Made by a program: the position numbers and the translations under genes. A stretch of DNA of 64,000 nucleotides from Polynucleobacter asymbioticus (GTDB lineage: Bacteria > Pseudomonadota > Gammaproteobacteria > Burkholderiales > Burkholderiaceae): positions 186,001-250,000 of the forward strand of contig NZ_CP061297.1 in NCBI RefSeq assembly GCF_018687575.1. The letters run 5' to 3'. How positions within the stretch are numbered: position 1 is the stretch's first letter; every line of letters begins with the position of its first letter. Shown piece by piece: positions 6,776 to 16,541 of this stretch. Under the pieces are notes generated by a model. The model was given only the letters and a program-made list of their open reading frames with translations, made no database searches and was not told where the DNA came from.

Positions 6776-8323
6776 CTACTTTTCGGGGTAAAAAATTCGG
6801 ACGCGATAGCCCGCAGCATTTTGTGGATGAGAAATTGGGAGTTCAGAGGAAAAAATTTCACCAGAAGGCGCACCTTGGCGTAAAAAATCAGGATGTGATT
6901 CTTGCCAAGTTCTTGGCAACCATTCTTGCGGAGTAAATTGAATGGTTTTGATCTCCGATTCTTCTGCATCAGTGAGAGAAATTTCTAAATTCGGGAATAA
7001 AACAGCTAAGGCAAGACGATTTTGTATTTCAACTTGCAATACAAATTGATTTGAAGCGTTTTTAAGGCCCTCTCGCGCGTTTTCAGGCGAAAGAGTGACT
7101 GAAGTTATTTTCCAAGCGGCAAAATCGCTTAGAGGGCGATCTACGCACCCTAGTGCACGACATAGTTGTTCATCTAACTTCTGCAAAAGAGAAAAGGCAC
7201 TGCTTGCAATCGGAGAAGAGCTGCCATCAACCCGTGTTGCTAATGTCGGCAGTAGAGAATTTCTAGAGAGGTGCTCGCCAAAAAACAGGAGCAAGAGTAA
7301 AAAAAGACCAAGAAAAATTAATTTAAGACTTTTTTTTTGAGCCGGCACTGAGATATCTGTGTTTTTGTCGGTCAGACTTACTTTGTTGCCCTGTGTAGCT
7401 AGCGTGCCGTGCAAACAGACCCAACCTTCACTTTCTTTCCAAACAGAAAGGTTTAACCATTGGCTGTAGGTGGCAATGACTTCCTCTGCTTGGCGCGCAA
7501 GCACGCCTGAGAGAACAATTTTTCCACCGGGGCGCATCTTGTTTACCAATGCTGGGGCTAAAACCTGCAGTGGATTGGCCAAGATATTGGCCATCACGAT
7601 GTCGTATTTAGTTTCTGCTGCGAGTTCTGGTGCATTTTCGTTAGGTAGGACAAAACGAATGCTTGTATTGTTGATTTCTGCATTGCTGCGCGCCGCAACC
7701 ATAGCTTGTGGATCAATATCAGTGCCTACCACTGGTTTGCATCCCAGTTTTGCAGCGGCAATAGCCAGAATTCCAGATCCACAACCGTAATCGAGCAAGC
7801 TTTGGTTCGCAAGCTGGGTATTTTGTTCAAGCCAAAGAAGGCAAAGGTGTGTAGTCGGGTGACTACCGGTTCCAAATGCTAAGCCTGGGTCGACTGCCAA
7901 GCAAATTGCGTTGGGGTCAGTAGGTGCTTCATGCCAGGAGGGTACTACCCAAATACGCTCACCAATCTGAATCGGCGCAAATTGGCTTTGGGTTAGGCGA
8001 ACCCAATCTTGTTCTTCAACAATCTTTTCTTGGGGGGCTGGGAGATTGAATCCCGCCTCCTTCAGAGCAGCAAGAAGCTCGGGGATAAAGTTCACCGCAT
8101 CCGAATCATCGATCTCTGGATTAAATAATGCGGTTACAGAAGAGCGATCCCAGGCCTGAACTTCAGGTGAGAGTCCTGGCTCGCCATAGAGCGGGTTTTC
8201 ATCATAGCCACCCGCAGCATCATCTTCCACCGTGACCGAGAGTGCGCCCACTTCCAATAAGGCATCACCCAAAGGCTCTGCAATCTCTGCTGGGACCGTG
8301 AAAACGAGTTCACGATAGGACAT
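6776..8323 (-). CDS. prmA: Ribosomal protein L11 methyltransferase fused to a membrane-anchored DUF3426-like domain
   Basis: Residues 1 to about 305 are a complete PrmA, which trimethylates ribosomal protein L11: LAFGTGSHPTT, SAM motif I LLDYGCGSGILAIAAAKLG, and the NPPY-like MANILANPL. After HGTLATQ a polar linker leads to one transmembrane helix (about 326-346, LKLIFLGLFLLLLLFF). About 165 residues resembling the DUF3426 domain follow, which would lie in the periplasm. In many Burkholderiales PrmA and a zinc-ribbon/DUF3426 protein are separate neighbours; here the zinc ribbon is absent and the frame is continuous. GGAG lies 6 nt before ATG 8323. accC is 27 bp upstream. Function of the PrmA part is firm, that of the tail unknown. 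Confidence 0.9.
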   Translation of the reverse strand: MSYRELVFTVPAEIAEPLGDALLEVGALSVTVEDDAAGGYDENPLYGEPGLSPEVQAWDRSSVTALFNPEIDDSDAVNFIPELLAALKEAGFNLPAPQEKIVEEQDWVRLTQSQFAPIQIGERIWVVPSWHEAPTDPNAICLAVDPGLAFGTGSHPTTHLCLLWLEQNTQLANQSLLDYGCGSGILAIAAAKLGCKPVVGTDIDPQAMVAARSNAEINNTSIRFVLPNENAPELAAETKYDIVMANILANPLQVLAPALVNKMRPGGKIVLSGVLARQAEEVIATYSQWLNLSVWKESEGWVCLHGTLATQGNKVSLTDKNTDISVPAQKKSLKLIFLGLFLLLLLFFGEHLSRNSLLPTLATRVDGSSSPIASSAFSLLQKLDEQLCRALGCVDRPLSDFAAWKITSVTLSPENAREGLKNASNQFVLQVEIQNRLALAVLFPNLEISLTDAEESEIKTIQFTPQEWLPRTWQESHPDFLRQGAPSGEIFSSELPISHPQNAAGYRVRIFYPEK

Positions 8324-8350
8324 GCTTACTCCAAATCAACATCAATTGGC

Positions 8351-9721
8351 CTAAGACTTCGGGTTGCCGCGGCTAGCGGCTTGCTCTTCGAGACGATGCT
8401 CTAAGTAGTGAATGCTAGTTCCGCCTTCCATGAAGTTCGGATCAAGCATGAGTTCACGATGTAGGGGTACGTTAGTCGTAATGCCATCAATCACCATCTC
8501 GGAAAGCGCGATCTGCATACGACGAATCGCTTGTTCACGAGTATTACCGTAAGAAATCAACTTGCCAATCATGGAGTCGTAATTCGATGGCACCACATAA
8601 CCGCTATAGGCATGTGAGTCGACACGAATACCAGGACCGCCTGGCATATGGAATGAACTAATTTTTCCTGGGCTTGGCGTGAACTTGAAGGGATCTTCTG
8701 CATTCAGACGGCATTCGATGGCATGGCCACGGAAAACGATGTCTTTTTGGCGATAGCTGAGTTTCAAGCCAGCAGCAATACGAATTTGTTCTTGGACAAT
8801 ATCTACGCCGGTAATCATTTCGGTGACGGGGTGCTCTACTTGAACGCGGGTATTCATCTCAATAAAGAAGAATTCACCATCTTCGTACAAGAATTCGAAA
8901 GTACCTGCACCACGATAGCCAATTTTTCTACAGGCTTCAGCGCAACGCTCACCAATTTTGGCAATCAAGCGACGATCAATGCCTGGCGCTGGAGCTTCTT
9001 CAATTACTTTTTGATGGCGACGTTGCATAGAGCAATCACGCTCGCCCAACCAAATGGCATTGCCATGGGTATCAGCCAAAATTTGAATCTCTACATGGCG
9101 AGGCTTCTCTAAAAACTTCTCCATATAGACTTCTGGGTTGCCAAAAGCGCGACCAGCCTCTTCTTTGGTCATATTGACCGCATTCAGAAGGGCAGCTTCG
9201 GTGTGAACTACGCGCATACCGCGACCACCACCACCACCGGCAGCTTTAATGATGACCGGATACCCAACTTTTTTTGCAGTAGTAATAATTTCTTTTGGAT
9301 TGTCTGGCAATGCGCCTTCTGATCCCGGAACGCAAGGAACACCTGCTTTGATCATGGCGCGCTTAGCTGAAACCTTATCACCCATCAGGCGAATTGAGGC
9401 TGCAGTAGGCCCAATGAATGCAAAACCGGATTTCTCAACACGTTCAGCAAAGTCGGCATTCTCAGAGAGAAAGCCATAACCTGGGTGAATTGCTTCAGCA
9501 TCGGTTACTTCCGCCGCTGAAATGATGGCAGGCATATTGAGATAGCTCAGTGGTGAGGGAGCAGGCCCAATGCAGACGGCTTCGTCTGCAAGCTTCACGT
9601 ATTTAGCCTCTTTGTCTGCGGTCGAGTAGACCACCACAGTTTTAATTCCCAACTCGCGACATGCGCGTTGGATACGGAGAGCAATTTCTCCGCGATTGGC
9701 AATCAGAATCTTATCGAACAT
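8351..9721 (-). CDS. accC: Acetyl-CoA carboxylase, biotin carboxylase subunit
   Basis: Carboxylates the biotin on AccB with ATP and bicarbonate, the first half-reaction of malonyl-CoA synthesis for fatty acids. The 456 residues match the usual AccC length. The N-terminus [16 protein letters not shown], the glycine-rich ATP-grasp loop [14 protein letters not shown] (about 160) and [13 protein letters not shown] (about 290, catalytic Arg/Glu region) are all present. It lies between accB (53 bp upstream) and the prmA fusion (27 bp downstream) on the same strand, an operon aroQ-accB-accC-prmA common in this lineage. Confidence 0.97.
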   Translation of the reverse strand: MFDKILIANRGEIALRIQRACRELGIKTVVVYSTADKEAKYVKLADEAVCIGPAPSPLSYLNMPAIISAAEVTDAEAIHPGYGFLSENADFAERVEKSGFAFIGPTAASIRLMGDKVSAKRAMIKAGVPCVPGSEGALPDNPKEIITTAKKVGYPVIIKAAGGGGGRGMRVVHTEAALLNAVNMTKEEAGRAFGNPEVYMEKFLEKPRHVEIQILADTHGNAIWLGERDCSMQRRHQKVIEEAPAPGIDRRLIAKIGERCAEACRKIGYRGAGTFEFLYEDGEFFFIEMNTRVQVEHPVTEMITGVDIVQEQIRIAAGLKLSYRQKDIVFRGHAIECRLNAEDPFKFTPSPGKISSFHMPGGPGIRVDSHAYSGYVVPSNYDSMIGKLISYGNTREQAIRRMQIALSEMVIDGITTNVPLHRELMLDPNFMEGGTSIHYLEHRLEEQAASRGNPKS

Positions 9722-9774
9722 GTCGGCTCTGAGTTAAGTAACGGTGGATTGGAATAAATCTAAGGAGAGGGCAA

Positions 9775-10236
9775 TTAAGCAATGATGAATAGCGGCTGAT
9801 CAAATTCAACGCCTTGACCGTTTTCACACAGAATCTGTTTAATGACGCCAGCTTGCTCGGATTCGATCTCATTGAGAAGCTTCATTGCTTCAATAATGCA
9901 GAGTGTTTGGCCCACTTTGACTGTATCGCCGACTTTGACAAAGTCTGGAGACTCAGGGTTTGGTGCGCGATAGAAGGTGCCGACCATAGGTGAACGAGCT
10001 ACGAAACCAGTATCTGCAGGTGCTTCTTCAGCAACTGGTGCAGCCGCTGGTGCAGCTGTGGGAGCAGCTTGCATTACTTGAGCTGGTGCAGGATTGGCGT
10101 AAACCACCTGACCAGCAGGGGCTGAAGATCCGGCATTCACAATGCGAACGCGATCTTCACCTTCATTCACTTCCAGCTCAGAAATTCCTGATTCAGAAAC
10201 AAGGTCAATTAGGGTTTTTAGTTTTCTCAAGTCCAT
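9775..10236 (-). CDS. accB: Acetyl-CoA carboxylase, biotin carboxyl carrier protein
   Basis: Carries biotin between AccC and the carboxyltransferase. The 153 residues have an N-terminal AccC-interacting helix (MDLRKLKTLIDLV), an Ala/Pro-rich mobile linker (about 38-75) and the C-terminal biotinyl domain from about residue 79. The biotinylated residue is Lys119 in EAMKLLNEIES; the usual Met after the Lys is Leu here, a tolerated variant. The thumb region SPMVGTFYRAP is present. It lies 36 bp after aroQ and directly before accC. Confidence 0.97.
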   Translation of the reverse strand: MDLRKLKTLIDLVSESGISELEVNEGEDRVRIVNAGSSAPAGQVVYANPAPAQVMQAAPTAAPAAAPVAEEAPADTGFVARSPMVGTFYRAPNPESPDFVKVGDTVKVGQTLCIIEAMKLLNEIESEQAGVIKQILCENGQGVEFDQPLFIIA

Positions 10237-10272
10237 GGAAAGGCTTCCTCTCTTGTAATTCTTAATTAATCT

Positions 10273-10722
10273 TTACTTTTGTAAACGTGCAATTGCTGCT
10301 TGAAGGGCTAATTCGTAACCAATAGCGCCTAATCCACAAATAACGCCAGTGGCAATATCCGACAAATAGGAGTGTTTGCGGAACTCTTCACGTTGGTGAA
10401 TGTTCGACAGGTGTATTTCGGTAAAGGGTATGGCAACTCCAGCCAATGCATCGCGTAAGGCAACGCTGGTGTGGGTAAATGCACCAGGATTAATGATGAT
10501 GAAATCCACCCCGTCTTGTTTAGCCTTTTGTACTCGGTCAATGAGCTCGCCTTCGTGATTACTTTGGAAGGTAGATAAATCGACTGAGTGAGACTTGGCG
10601 ATTGCGCCAAGCTTTGTATGTATATCCGCTAGGGTAGTTTTGCCATAAACCTCTGGCTCACGAGTGCCCAGCAGATTGAGGTTAGGGCCTTGGATAACGA
10701 GAATTGAAGTATTTTTCGACAT
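10273..10722 (-). CDS. aroQ: 3-dehydroquinate dehydratase, type II
   Basis: Third step of the shikimate pathway: 3-dehydroquinate to 3-dehydroshikimate. The 149 residues are the normal length. Type II motifs: [16 protein letters not shown] with the catalytic Tyr, [26 protein letters not shown], and [18 protein letters not shown] with the catalytic His. It is the first gene of the minus-strand run aroQ-accB-accC-prmA. The 249-bp gap upstream (10723-10971) contains no gene and must hold its promoter, though no clear -10/-35 pair was picked. Confidence 0.96.
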   Translation of the reverse strand: MSKNTSILVIQGPNLNLLGTREPEVYGKTTLADIHTKLGAIAKSHSVDLSTFQSNHEGELIDRVQKAKQDGVDFIIINPGAFTHTSVALRDALAGVAIPFTEIHLSNIHQREEFRKHSYLSDIATGVICGLGAIGYELALQAAIARLQK

Positions 10723-10905
10723 AAATCGATATTTTTAGAGGCAGTTAGGTTTAATTACGTTAATAAGGCATTTCTCTAAAACTGCTTACTTCATGAAGAA
10801 TCTTCTTCACCAAGCACAGGGAAAGTATACCTCCAGAACCTGATGACGAACTCAAAAAATAGGCTGAAAACTAGCTAATTTTAGTGATTTTAAGAGCAGA
10901 TATTG

Positions 10906-10943
10906 CAAAATTCAGATAAGAAATAAGTAATTCTCGCCTGAAT
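10906..10943 (-). terminator. possible terminator of the tlpA-like gene
   Basis: On the minus strand ATTCAG (10938-10943) pairs with CTGAAT (10910-10915), with a weaker inner stem in the AT-rich loop, followed by TTTT (10907-10910). The loop is long, so the call is tentative. The rest of the gap 10723-10971 shows nothing recognisable. Confidence 0.33.
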
Positions 10944-10971
10944 GTTGAATACTAATTGTATCTAAAACACT

Positions 10972-11499
10972 TTATAAAGCTGATTTAATTGACTTTCTGA
11001 GCTCTTCTTCGCTTATCTTTCCTAATTTACTGCTAGTAGCTTTGCCTTGTGCATTAATGATGACGGTGTAGGGTAGGGCGCCTTGAGAGTTGCCCATCTG
11101 CTTGGAAAGATTGCTACCCTCAAGCCCGCCAATCACAATGGGATAGGAAACGGGGGTCATTTCTAGAAATTGACGAATGTTAGATGGTGAATCGATGCCA
11201 ATACCGACAAATAAGACATTTTTACTCTTGAACTCGGCTTGCAGCTTGTCCAAAGTCGGCATTTCTTCAACACAGGGAGGGCACCAGGATGCCCAAAAGT
11301 TCACCACGAGGACTTTTCCACGCCACTCCTGGGTATCGACTGATTTTCCATCCGGTGTTTGCCATGGATTCGCAAAAAAAGCTTTAATTGCAGGATCGTC
11401 TGCTAGTTCTGTTTTGAAGATCCATTGGGAGGTAGCGACTCCCGCAGCAAGGGCTACGAGGTTAAATCCAATGATGCTAATCCACTGTCTACGATTCAT
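10972..11499 (-). CDS. TlpA/ResA-like thiol-disulfide oxidoreductase
   Basis: A 175-residue membrane-tethered periplasmic thioredoxin. An N-terminal hydrophobic segment (about residues 6-28) acts as signal anchor. The thioredoxin fold follows, with the active site WCPPC (Cys73, Cys76) and the cis-Pro region GALPYTVII. Members reduce disulfides in cytochrome c maturation or other envelope substrates; the client here is not evident from neighbours. AAGGAG lies just before ATG 11499. It is divergent from mpl, with only 26 bp between the two starts, so the two promoters must overlap. Confidence 0.9.
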   Translation of the reverse strand: MNRRQWISIIGFNLVALAAGVATSQWIFKTELADDPAIKAFFANPWQTPDGKSVDTQEWRGKVLVVNFWASWCPPCVEEMPTLDKLQAEFKSKNVLFVGIGIDSPSNIRQFLEMTPVSYPIVIGGLEGSNLSKQMGNSQGALPYTVIINAQGKATSSKLGKISEEELRKSIKSAL

Positions 11500-11525
11500 T
11501 GCTACTCCTTAGCTAAAATTCCCCA

Positions 11526-12932
11526 ATGCATATTCATATCTTGGGCATTTGCGGTACTTTCATGGGCGGCATTGCCGCAATCGCTCGGCAGGCCGGACAT
11601 CGCGTTACTGGCTGTGATGCCAACGTGTATCCGCCAATGAGTACTCAGCTTGAAGCCCAAGGTATTGAGCTCATTGAGGGATTCTCGCCCGACCAATTAT
11701 TACAGTTTGAAACGATGCCGGATTTATTTGTCATTGGTAACGTCGTTTCTCGTGGCAATCCGCTGATGGAAGCCATCCTCAATCAAGGACTTCCTTACAC
11801 ATCTGGGCCACAGTGGTTGGGAGAGCGGGTACTCTTTGGCAGACATGTTTTGGCTGTTGCCGGGACGCACGGCAAAACAACTACCTCGGCTATGCTGGCC
11901 TGGATTTTGGAGTTCAATAATTACAAGCCGGGTTATTTAATTGGTGGCGTGCCATTGAATTTCACCGTATCGGCTCGCTTGGGTGAAAGCCAATACTTTG
12001 TGATCGAAGCGGATGAATACGACACGGCGTTTTTTGATAAGCGTAGTAAGTTTGTTCACTATCGTCCGCGCACTGCTTTGTTAAATAATCTCGAGTTTGA
12101 TCACGCAGATATATTCGCCGATCTGGCTGCAATCGAAACGCAGTTTCATCATTTGGTCCGCACGGTACCGGGCAATGGTCTCGTAGTGGTCAATGGTGAA
12201 GAGCCTGCTCTAGAGAGAGTGATTGCTAGAGGCGCTTGGGCGCCTGTTGAAAAGTTTGGCCAAGATAAAAATAATGCCTGGTCATTAATTTCTCAAGCAG
12301 CAGATGGCTTCATTGTTCTGCATGATGGTAAAGAAGTTGCAACGGTGACCTGGGCCTCAGACTCTGGTGTCATGGGTCGACATAACCAACTCAATGCATT
12401 GGCAGCAATTGCTTCCGCAAATCATATTGGCATTTCGCCGGCTGATGCGGCACGTGCGCTTGCTGGGTTTAAGAATGTGAAGCGCCGCTTAGAAACAATT
12501 GGCGTGGCGAATGAGGTGACGGTCTACGATGATTTTGCACATCACCCGACAGCAATTATTACTACGGTAGATGGCTTGCGCCGTCGTGTAGGCCAGTCTC
12601 GTATTTTGGCAGTCTTAGAGCCACGTTCTAATACCATGAAGCTCGGCGTCATGAAGGCCCAGTTACCAAATAGCCTAGAGGCGGCCGACAAGATTTTTGC
12701 TTATGGCGCCAGCTCTGGTAAAGATTCTTTAGGTTGGGATTTAAATGAAGTCTTGGCCCCATTAAATACGAAGAGTGACGATCGTGCTACAGCTTTTGAT
12801 GATCTATCCGCTTTGGTTGAGGCCGTTGCAAATGAAGCAAGGCCTGGCGACCATATCTTAGTGATGAGTAACGGCGGCTTTGGTGGTGTACACCACAAAA
12901 TATTGACCGCAATACAAGAGAAAGCAAAGTGA
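11526..12932 (+). CDS. mpl: UDP-N-acetylmuramate:L-alanyl-gamma-D-glutamyl-meso-diaminopimelate ligase
   Basis: Mur-ligase that reattaches the recycled tripeptide to UDP-MurNAc, the same recycling pathway as AmpD at the left edge. The 468 residues have the Rossmann N-terminus [15 protein letters not shown], the P-loop [14 protein letters not shown] (about residue 115), [11 protein letters not shown] and a C-terminal ligase domain with [10 protein letters not shown]. The [13 protein letters not shown] start distinguishes Mpl from MurC. The start codon has no Shine-Dalgarno; a TAAAAT at 11514-11519 ends only 6 nt before ATG 11526. The stop overlaps the next gene (TGATG). Confidence 0.95.
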   Translation: MHIHILGICGTFMGGIAAIARQAGHRVTGCDANVYPPMSTQLEAQGIELIEGFSPDQLLQFETMPDLFVIGNVVSRGNPLMEAILNQGLPYTSGPQWLGERVLFGRHVLAVAGTHGKTTTSAMLAWILEFNNYKPGYLIGGVPLNFTVSARLGESQYFVIEADEYDTAFFDKRSKFVHYRPRTALLNNLEFDHADIFADLAAIETQFHHLVRTVPGNGLVVVNGEEPALERVIARGAWAPVEKFGQDKNNAWSLISQAADGFIVLHDGKEVATVTWASDSGVMGRHNQLNALAAIASANHIGISPADAARALAGFKNVKRRLETIGVANEVTVYDDFAHHPTAIITTVDGLRRRVGQSRILAVLEPRSNTMKLGVMKAQLPNSLEAADKIFAYGASSGKDSLGWDLNEVLAPLNTKSDDRATAFDDLSALVEAVANEARPGDHILVMSNGGFGGVHHKILTAIQEKAK

Positions 12933-13666
12933 TGGGCATGAGATTAAAAGATAAAGTAGCCATCATTACTGGGGCGGCAAAAGGAATTGGTTTTGCAACT
13001 GCAAAACGTTTTGCGCAAGAAGGCGCGAAGGTCATGATTACCGATGTCAATCCTGAAGCTGTTGAGACTGCGGTTGATCTGATTCCTGGCTCAGAAGCCT
13101 ATGTTATGAACGTGACTGATCGTGCAAGCGTTGAAGCGGCTGTTGATCAAATCATGCAGCGCCATGGACGCATTGATATCCTCATTAACAATGCTGGGAT
13201 TACACAAGATGCACGCTTAGTCAAAATGACAGAAGCGCAATTTGATGCGGTGATTGATGTCAATCTCAAAGGTGTATTCAATTGCACCCAATTGGTAGTG
13301 CCGCATATGTTGGAAGCAGGCAAAGGTGCTGTTGTTAATGCTTCAAGCGTTGTCGGTATTTATGGAAACTTTGGCCAGACAAATTATTCAGCCACCAAAT
13401 TTGGTGTCATTGGTTTTACTAAAACTTGGGCGCGTGAATTGGGTGCAAAAGGCATTCGGGTAAATGCAGTGTGCCCAGGCTTTATTGCCACTGAGATGGT
13501 CAAGGCTATGCCAGAAAATATTCTGAAGGATATTGAAAGACGCAGTTGGCTAGGTCGCTTAGGTACTCCCGAAGAAATGGCGAATGTCTATTTATTCCTA
13601 GCAAGCGATGAAGCTAGCTATGTGAATGGCGTAGCACTTGAGGCCAGCGGCGGGATCTCACTCTAA
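12932..13666 (+). CDS. Short-chain dehydrogenase, 3-oxoacyl-ACP reductase (FabG)-like
   Basis: NAD(P)H-dependent SDR of about 245 residues. Cofactor motif [10 protein letters not shown], the NNAG motif, catalytic Ser in [10 protein letters not shown] and the YSATK Tyr/Lys pair are all present, followed by VNAVCPGFI. It most resembles FabG or acetoacetyl-CoA reductase; the substrate is not proven, and this is not the fab operon. Possible starts are GTG 12929, ATG 12932 (which overlaps the mpl stop as TGATG) and ATG 12938 ([12 protein letters not shown]); 12932 is chosen for coupling with mpl. The next gene begins 2 bp after its stop. Confidence 0.9.
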   Translation: MGMRLKDKVAIITGAAKGIGFATAKRFAQEGAKVMITDVNPEAVETAVDLIPGSEAYVMNVTDRASVEAAVDQIMQRHGRIDILINNAGITQDARLVKMTEAQFDAVIDVNLKGVFNCTQLVVPHMLEAGKGAVVNASSVVGIYGNFGQTNYSATKFGVIGFTKTWARELGAKGIRVNAVCPGFIATEMVKAMPENILKDIERRSWLGRLGTPEEMANVYLFLASDEASYVNGVALEASGGISL

Positions 13667-13668
13667 CA

Positions 13669-15657
13669 ATGCATCTTTTATATGAAGAGGGTGGCGACAT
13701 TAAGGTCGCTACAGTCCAGTCTGCCTCTGGCGCTGGAGATGCTGAATCTTGGCAAGCAACTAGTTTGTCTGGAAAAAAGATTAAGTTAAAGGCAAAAGAA
13801 GTTTGGCTTCGTTTTGAAAAGCCAGAGCCTCAGGCGCTGATGGATGAGGCGAATGCTTTATCTAAAGAGATTGATCTGCAGTTCTTGTGGGACTGTGCCC
13901 CTGATGAAGAATTTGCTTTGGTGGATGTTGCCCATGAGTACTTTGGTGCACAAGCAAGCATTGTGCAGCAGACTGCATTAGCCATTGCCTTACAGGGTGC
14001 GCCAGTATTTTTCCGTCGGAAAGGGCGGGGACGTTTTCAGCGAGCGCCGCTGGAGCAACTACAGGCTGGTTTAGCAGCGCTTGAGCGTAAGCAAAAAGAA
14101 CTAGAGCAGCAAGCTGCATGGCAACAAGAGCTGGTGGCTGGCGTGTTTCCAGAAACACTCAAGTCTCAAGCAAATCAACTCTTATTTTCACCCGATAAAA
14201 ATACCTCTGCCTACAAAGCATTGATTGCTGCTTGTACTGAGTCAGGTGAATCGCCTGCACAGTTGATGATCCGCTGTGGCGCGATTGATTCGCCCTTGCA
14301 ATATCACCAGGGGATGTTCTTAAAGGCGCATTTCCCTCAGGGTGCTGCACATGACCCAAGTTTGGTGGTTGATCAGACTGCATTAGATGCAGCTATTTCA
14401 GAATTACCTTTAGCTAAAGTGACTGCATTCTCAATTGATGATTCGGGCACTACTGAAATTGATGATGCTTTATCGGTTACTGCACTTGATGGTGGCGGAC
14501 ATCGTATTGGTATCCATATTGCAGCGCCAGGCTTGGTGATTACGAAGGATGATGCCTTAGACAAAGTTGCGCGCACTCGCATGTCTACGGTGTATTTCCC
14601 CGGCGACAAGATTACGATGTTGCCCGATACAGTGATTGCACAGTTTTCCTTGGATGAGGGCGCTGCTCGTCCAGCTTTATCGATTTATGTGGATATCGAT
14701 GCAGCTGGAGTGGTCGATAAAGAGACTCTGCAGTTGCGCGCCGAGATGGTTCCGATGGGTGCAAATCTGCGCCTTGAGAATTTAGAGCATTTGGTGACAG
14801 ATGAAAGTTTGGCTGATGAATCAGCCGACTATGCTTATCGTCAAGAGCTCAGCGTCTTGTGGGCCGCAGCTAAGTTATTGCATGCAGGGCGCCAGGAACA
14901 GCGTGTGGCTAATGGATTGCGTGCTGAGCAATTAGGAGTATTGGATCCCAATGCCCTAGCGAGAGACTTTCATTTTCAAATTAAAGAAGTAGATGGTTCG
15001 CAGCGAGTAGACATTACTCCGCGTCAACGTGGCTCCATCCTCGATACCATCGTTGCTGAGTGGATGATTTATTGCAATAGCGCTTCAGGACGCTTGTTAG
15101 CAGATCATGGAATACCTGGTTTATTCCGTACTCAAAAGGGCTGGGGCCCTTTGCGTACACGAATGCAGACGACACCTGGTCCACATGAGGGATTAGGCTT
15201 GGACTACTACGCCTGGTGCACTTCACCCTTACGCCGTTATTCGGACTTAGTGAATCAGTGGCAGTTGATTGCGATAGCCAAGCATGGCATCACTGCCAAA
15301 ATGGTGGCGCCATTCCCTCCGCGTGATGCTGCATTAATGGGTATCGCCGCCGACTTTGAAGCTTGCTATTCAGCCTACGGCGAATACCAGGATCGTCTTG
15401 AGAAATACTGGTGTTTGCGCTGGGTTGCTCAGGACGAAGTTCCTAAACAAGTCTTTGCAAGACATCTCAAAGAAGGTATGTCTCGAGTAGAGCCCGTTCC
15501 ACTGCATTTACCAGTCCCAGAGTTGGCTTCGCACCCGCGGATGACTCGAGCTGAAGTGAGTATTGCTGATGTAGATCTTCTGCAGCTCACTGCGGGAGTA
15601 CGAGTAATTCATATCGAAACACCAGAAGTTCCCGAGAGTGATGCAAGTCCCACCTAA
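13669..15657 (+). CDS. RNase II-family exoribonuclease (RNB domain)
   Basis: A 662-residue 3'-5' exoribonuclease. The N-terminal part (about 1-250) is OB-fold/winged-helix-like with a Gln/Leu-rich coiled stretch near 120-150. The RNB catalytic domain starts near 255 with the metal-binding FSIDDSGTTEIDDALSV and continues through ISMTPRQRG-like ITPRQRGSI and CTSPLRRYSDLVNQWQL (about 520). A clear C-terminal S1 domain is not obvious. The gene begins 2 bp after the SDR gene, and its end overlaps the TonB-like gene by 17 bp. It is probably a degradative RNase II; RNase R is normally longer. Confidence 0.9.
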   Translation: MHLLYEEGGDIKVATVQSASGAGDAESWQATSLSGKKIKLKAKEVWLRFEKPEPQALMDEANALSKEIDLQFLWDCAPDEEFALVDVAHEYFGAQASIVQQTALAIALQGAPVFFRRKGRGRFQRAPLEQLQAGLAALERKQKELEQQAAWQQELVAGVFPETLKSQANQLLFSPDKNTSAYKALIAACTESGESPAQLMIRCGAIDSPLQYHQGMFLKAHFPQGAAHDPSLVVDQTALDAAISELPLAKVTAFSIDDSGTTEIDDALSVTALDGGGHRIGIHIAAPGLVITKDDALDKVARTRMSTVYFPGDKITMLPDTVIAQFSLDEGAARPALSIYVDIDAAGVVDKETLQLRAEMVPMGANLRLENLEHLVTDESLADESADYAYRQELSVLWAAAKLLHAGRQEQRVANGLRAEQLGVLDPNALARDFHFQIKEVDGSQRVDITPRQRGSILDTIVAEWMIYCNSASGRLLADHGIPGLFRTQKGWGPLRTRMQTTPGPHEGLGLDYYAWCTSPLRRYSDLVNQWQLIAIAKHGITAKMVAPFPPRDAALMGIAADFEACYSAYGEYQDRLEKYWCLRWVAQDEVPKQVFARHLKEGMSRVEPVPLHLPVPELASHPRMTRAEVSIADVDLLQLTAGVRVIHIETPEVPESDASPT

Positions 15658-16501
15658 GTTTGCTAAGTTAGTGGAGCGCTTAGATAGCAGTTGGCGCCGC
15701 TACCCATTTCGCTATGCCTTGGGCCTCTCGATTTTGGCTCACTTGATTTTTCTATCCTTTCGCTGGGGTCTTGGTGAAATAGAAAATCGTCGTTTAAATA
15801 CGCCGCTTAGGGTTGTCTTAGTCAACGCTAGTAATCAAGTAGCACCTAAGCAGGCGAACAAATTGGCACAGGCAGATCTGCATGGGGGCGGCAATACCCC
15901 CAACCAAGATGCAAGCGCATTACACCGAGCAAGGCTTGGTGCGGATGCTCGCCTTGAAGTTTTGGAGAAACAGCAAAAGCAAATGTTGGCTAAGCTCGAA
16001 GCAGATCGAGCGCTCTCGGGTGGACGTAAAAGTGGTGATGAGAAAAAAGCGACATCGCAGTTGAACTCCTTAGAGGCTGAGCTGGCCAAGCGTTTACAGG
16101 TCAATGGTCGCGAACCCCGACGTAAGGTTTTAACTGGAGCTAGTACAAAAGCAGTTGTCTTTGCGCAGTATTACGATGCCATGCGTCAAAAGATAGAGGC
16201 TTATGGAAGTGCATTTTTCCCGCGAGCCAACGGACGTCCTTTGTATGGCAGTTTGGTAATAGTCGTGAGCGTCGATGCCCAGGGACGCATTGCTAACAAT
16301 GCTCAGGGTAAAGATGGCTTGAGCATTGGGCGAAGCTCTGGCAATCCTGAGTTAGATCGCCAAGCCTTGGCGATTGTTCGTGCTTCTGCTCCCTTTGGAG
16401 TTTTCCCTATAGAAATGCGCAATCAGATTGATGTCTTGGATTGGGTTTCCACTTTTGATTTCACGCGGGATGGATCTGATCGCTTAGATCTACGTCCTTA
16501 A
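15641..16501 (+). CDS. TonB-like energy transducer protein
   Basis: About 286 residues. A basic N-terminus leads into one transmembrane helix (around residues 27-45, FRYALGLSILAHLIFLSF, typical of TonB with a conserved Ser/His). A polar, Lys/Glu-rich periplasmic region (about 60-160) follows, then a TonB/TolA C-terminal fold with YGSLVIVVSVDAQGRI and ASAPFGVFP. It should couple the proton motive force to an outer membrane receptor, but no ExbB/ExbD or receptor is adjacent. ATG 15641 is preferred to GTG 15638; it lies inside the end of the RNase gene, suggesting coupling. aroE follows after 40 bp. Confidence 0.82.
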   Translation: MQVPPKFAKLVERLDSSWRRYPFRYALGLSILAHLIFLSFRWGLGEIENRRLNTPLRVVLVNASNQVAPKQANKLAQADLHGGGNTPNQDASALHRARLGADARLEVLEKQQKQMLAKLEADRALSGGRKSGDEKKATSQLNSLEAELAKRLQVNGREPRRKVLTGASTKAVVFAQYYDAMRQKIEAYGSAFFPRANGRPLYGSLVIVVSVDAQGRIANNAQGKDGLSIGRSSGNPELDRQALAIVRASAPFGVFPIEMRNQIDVLDWVSTFDFTRDGSDRLDLRP

Positions 16502-16541
16502 TTCATAGGCATTACTCAATTTCGCTTATCCTGTAGTCACT

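Noticed and set aside
7095..7790. Plus-strand open frames opposite the prmA fusion gene
   Set aside because: Shadows of the real gene; low-complexity translations without domains.
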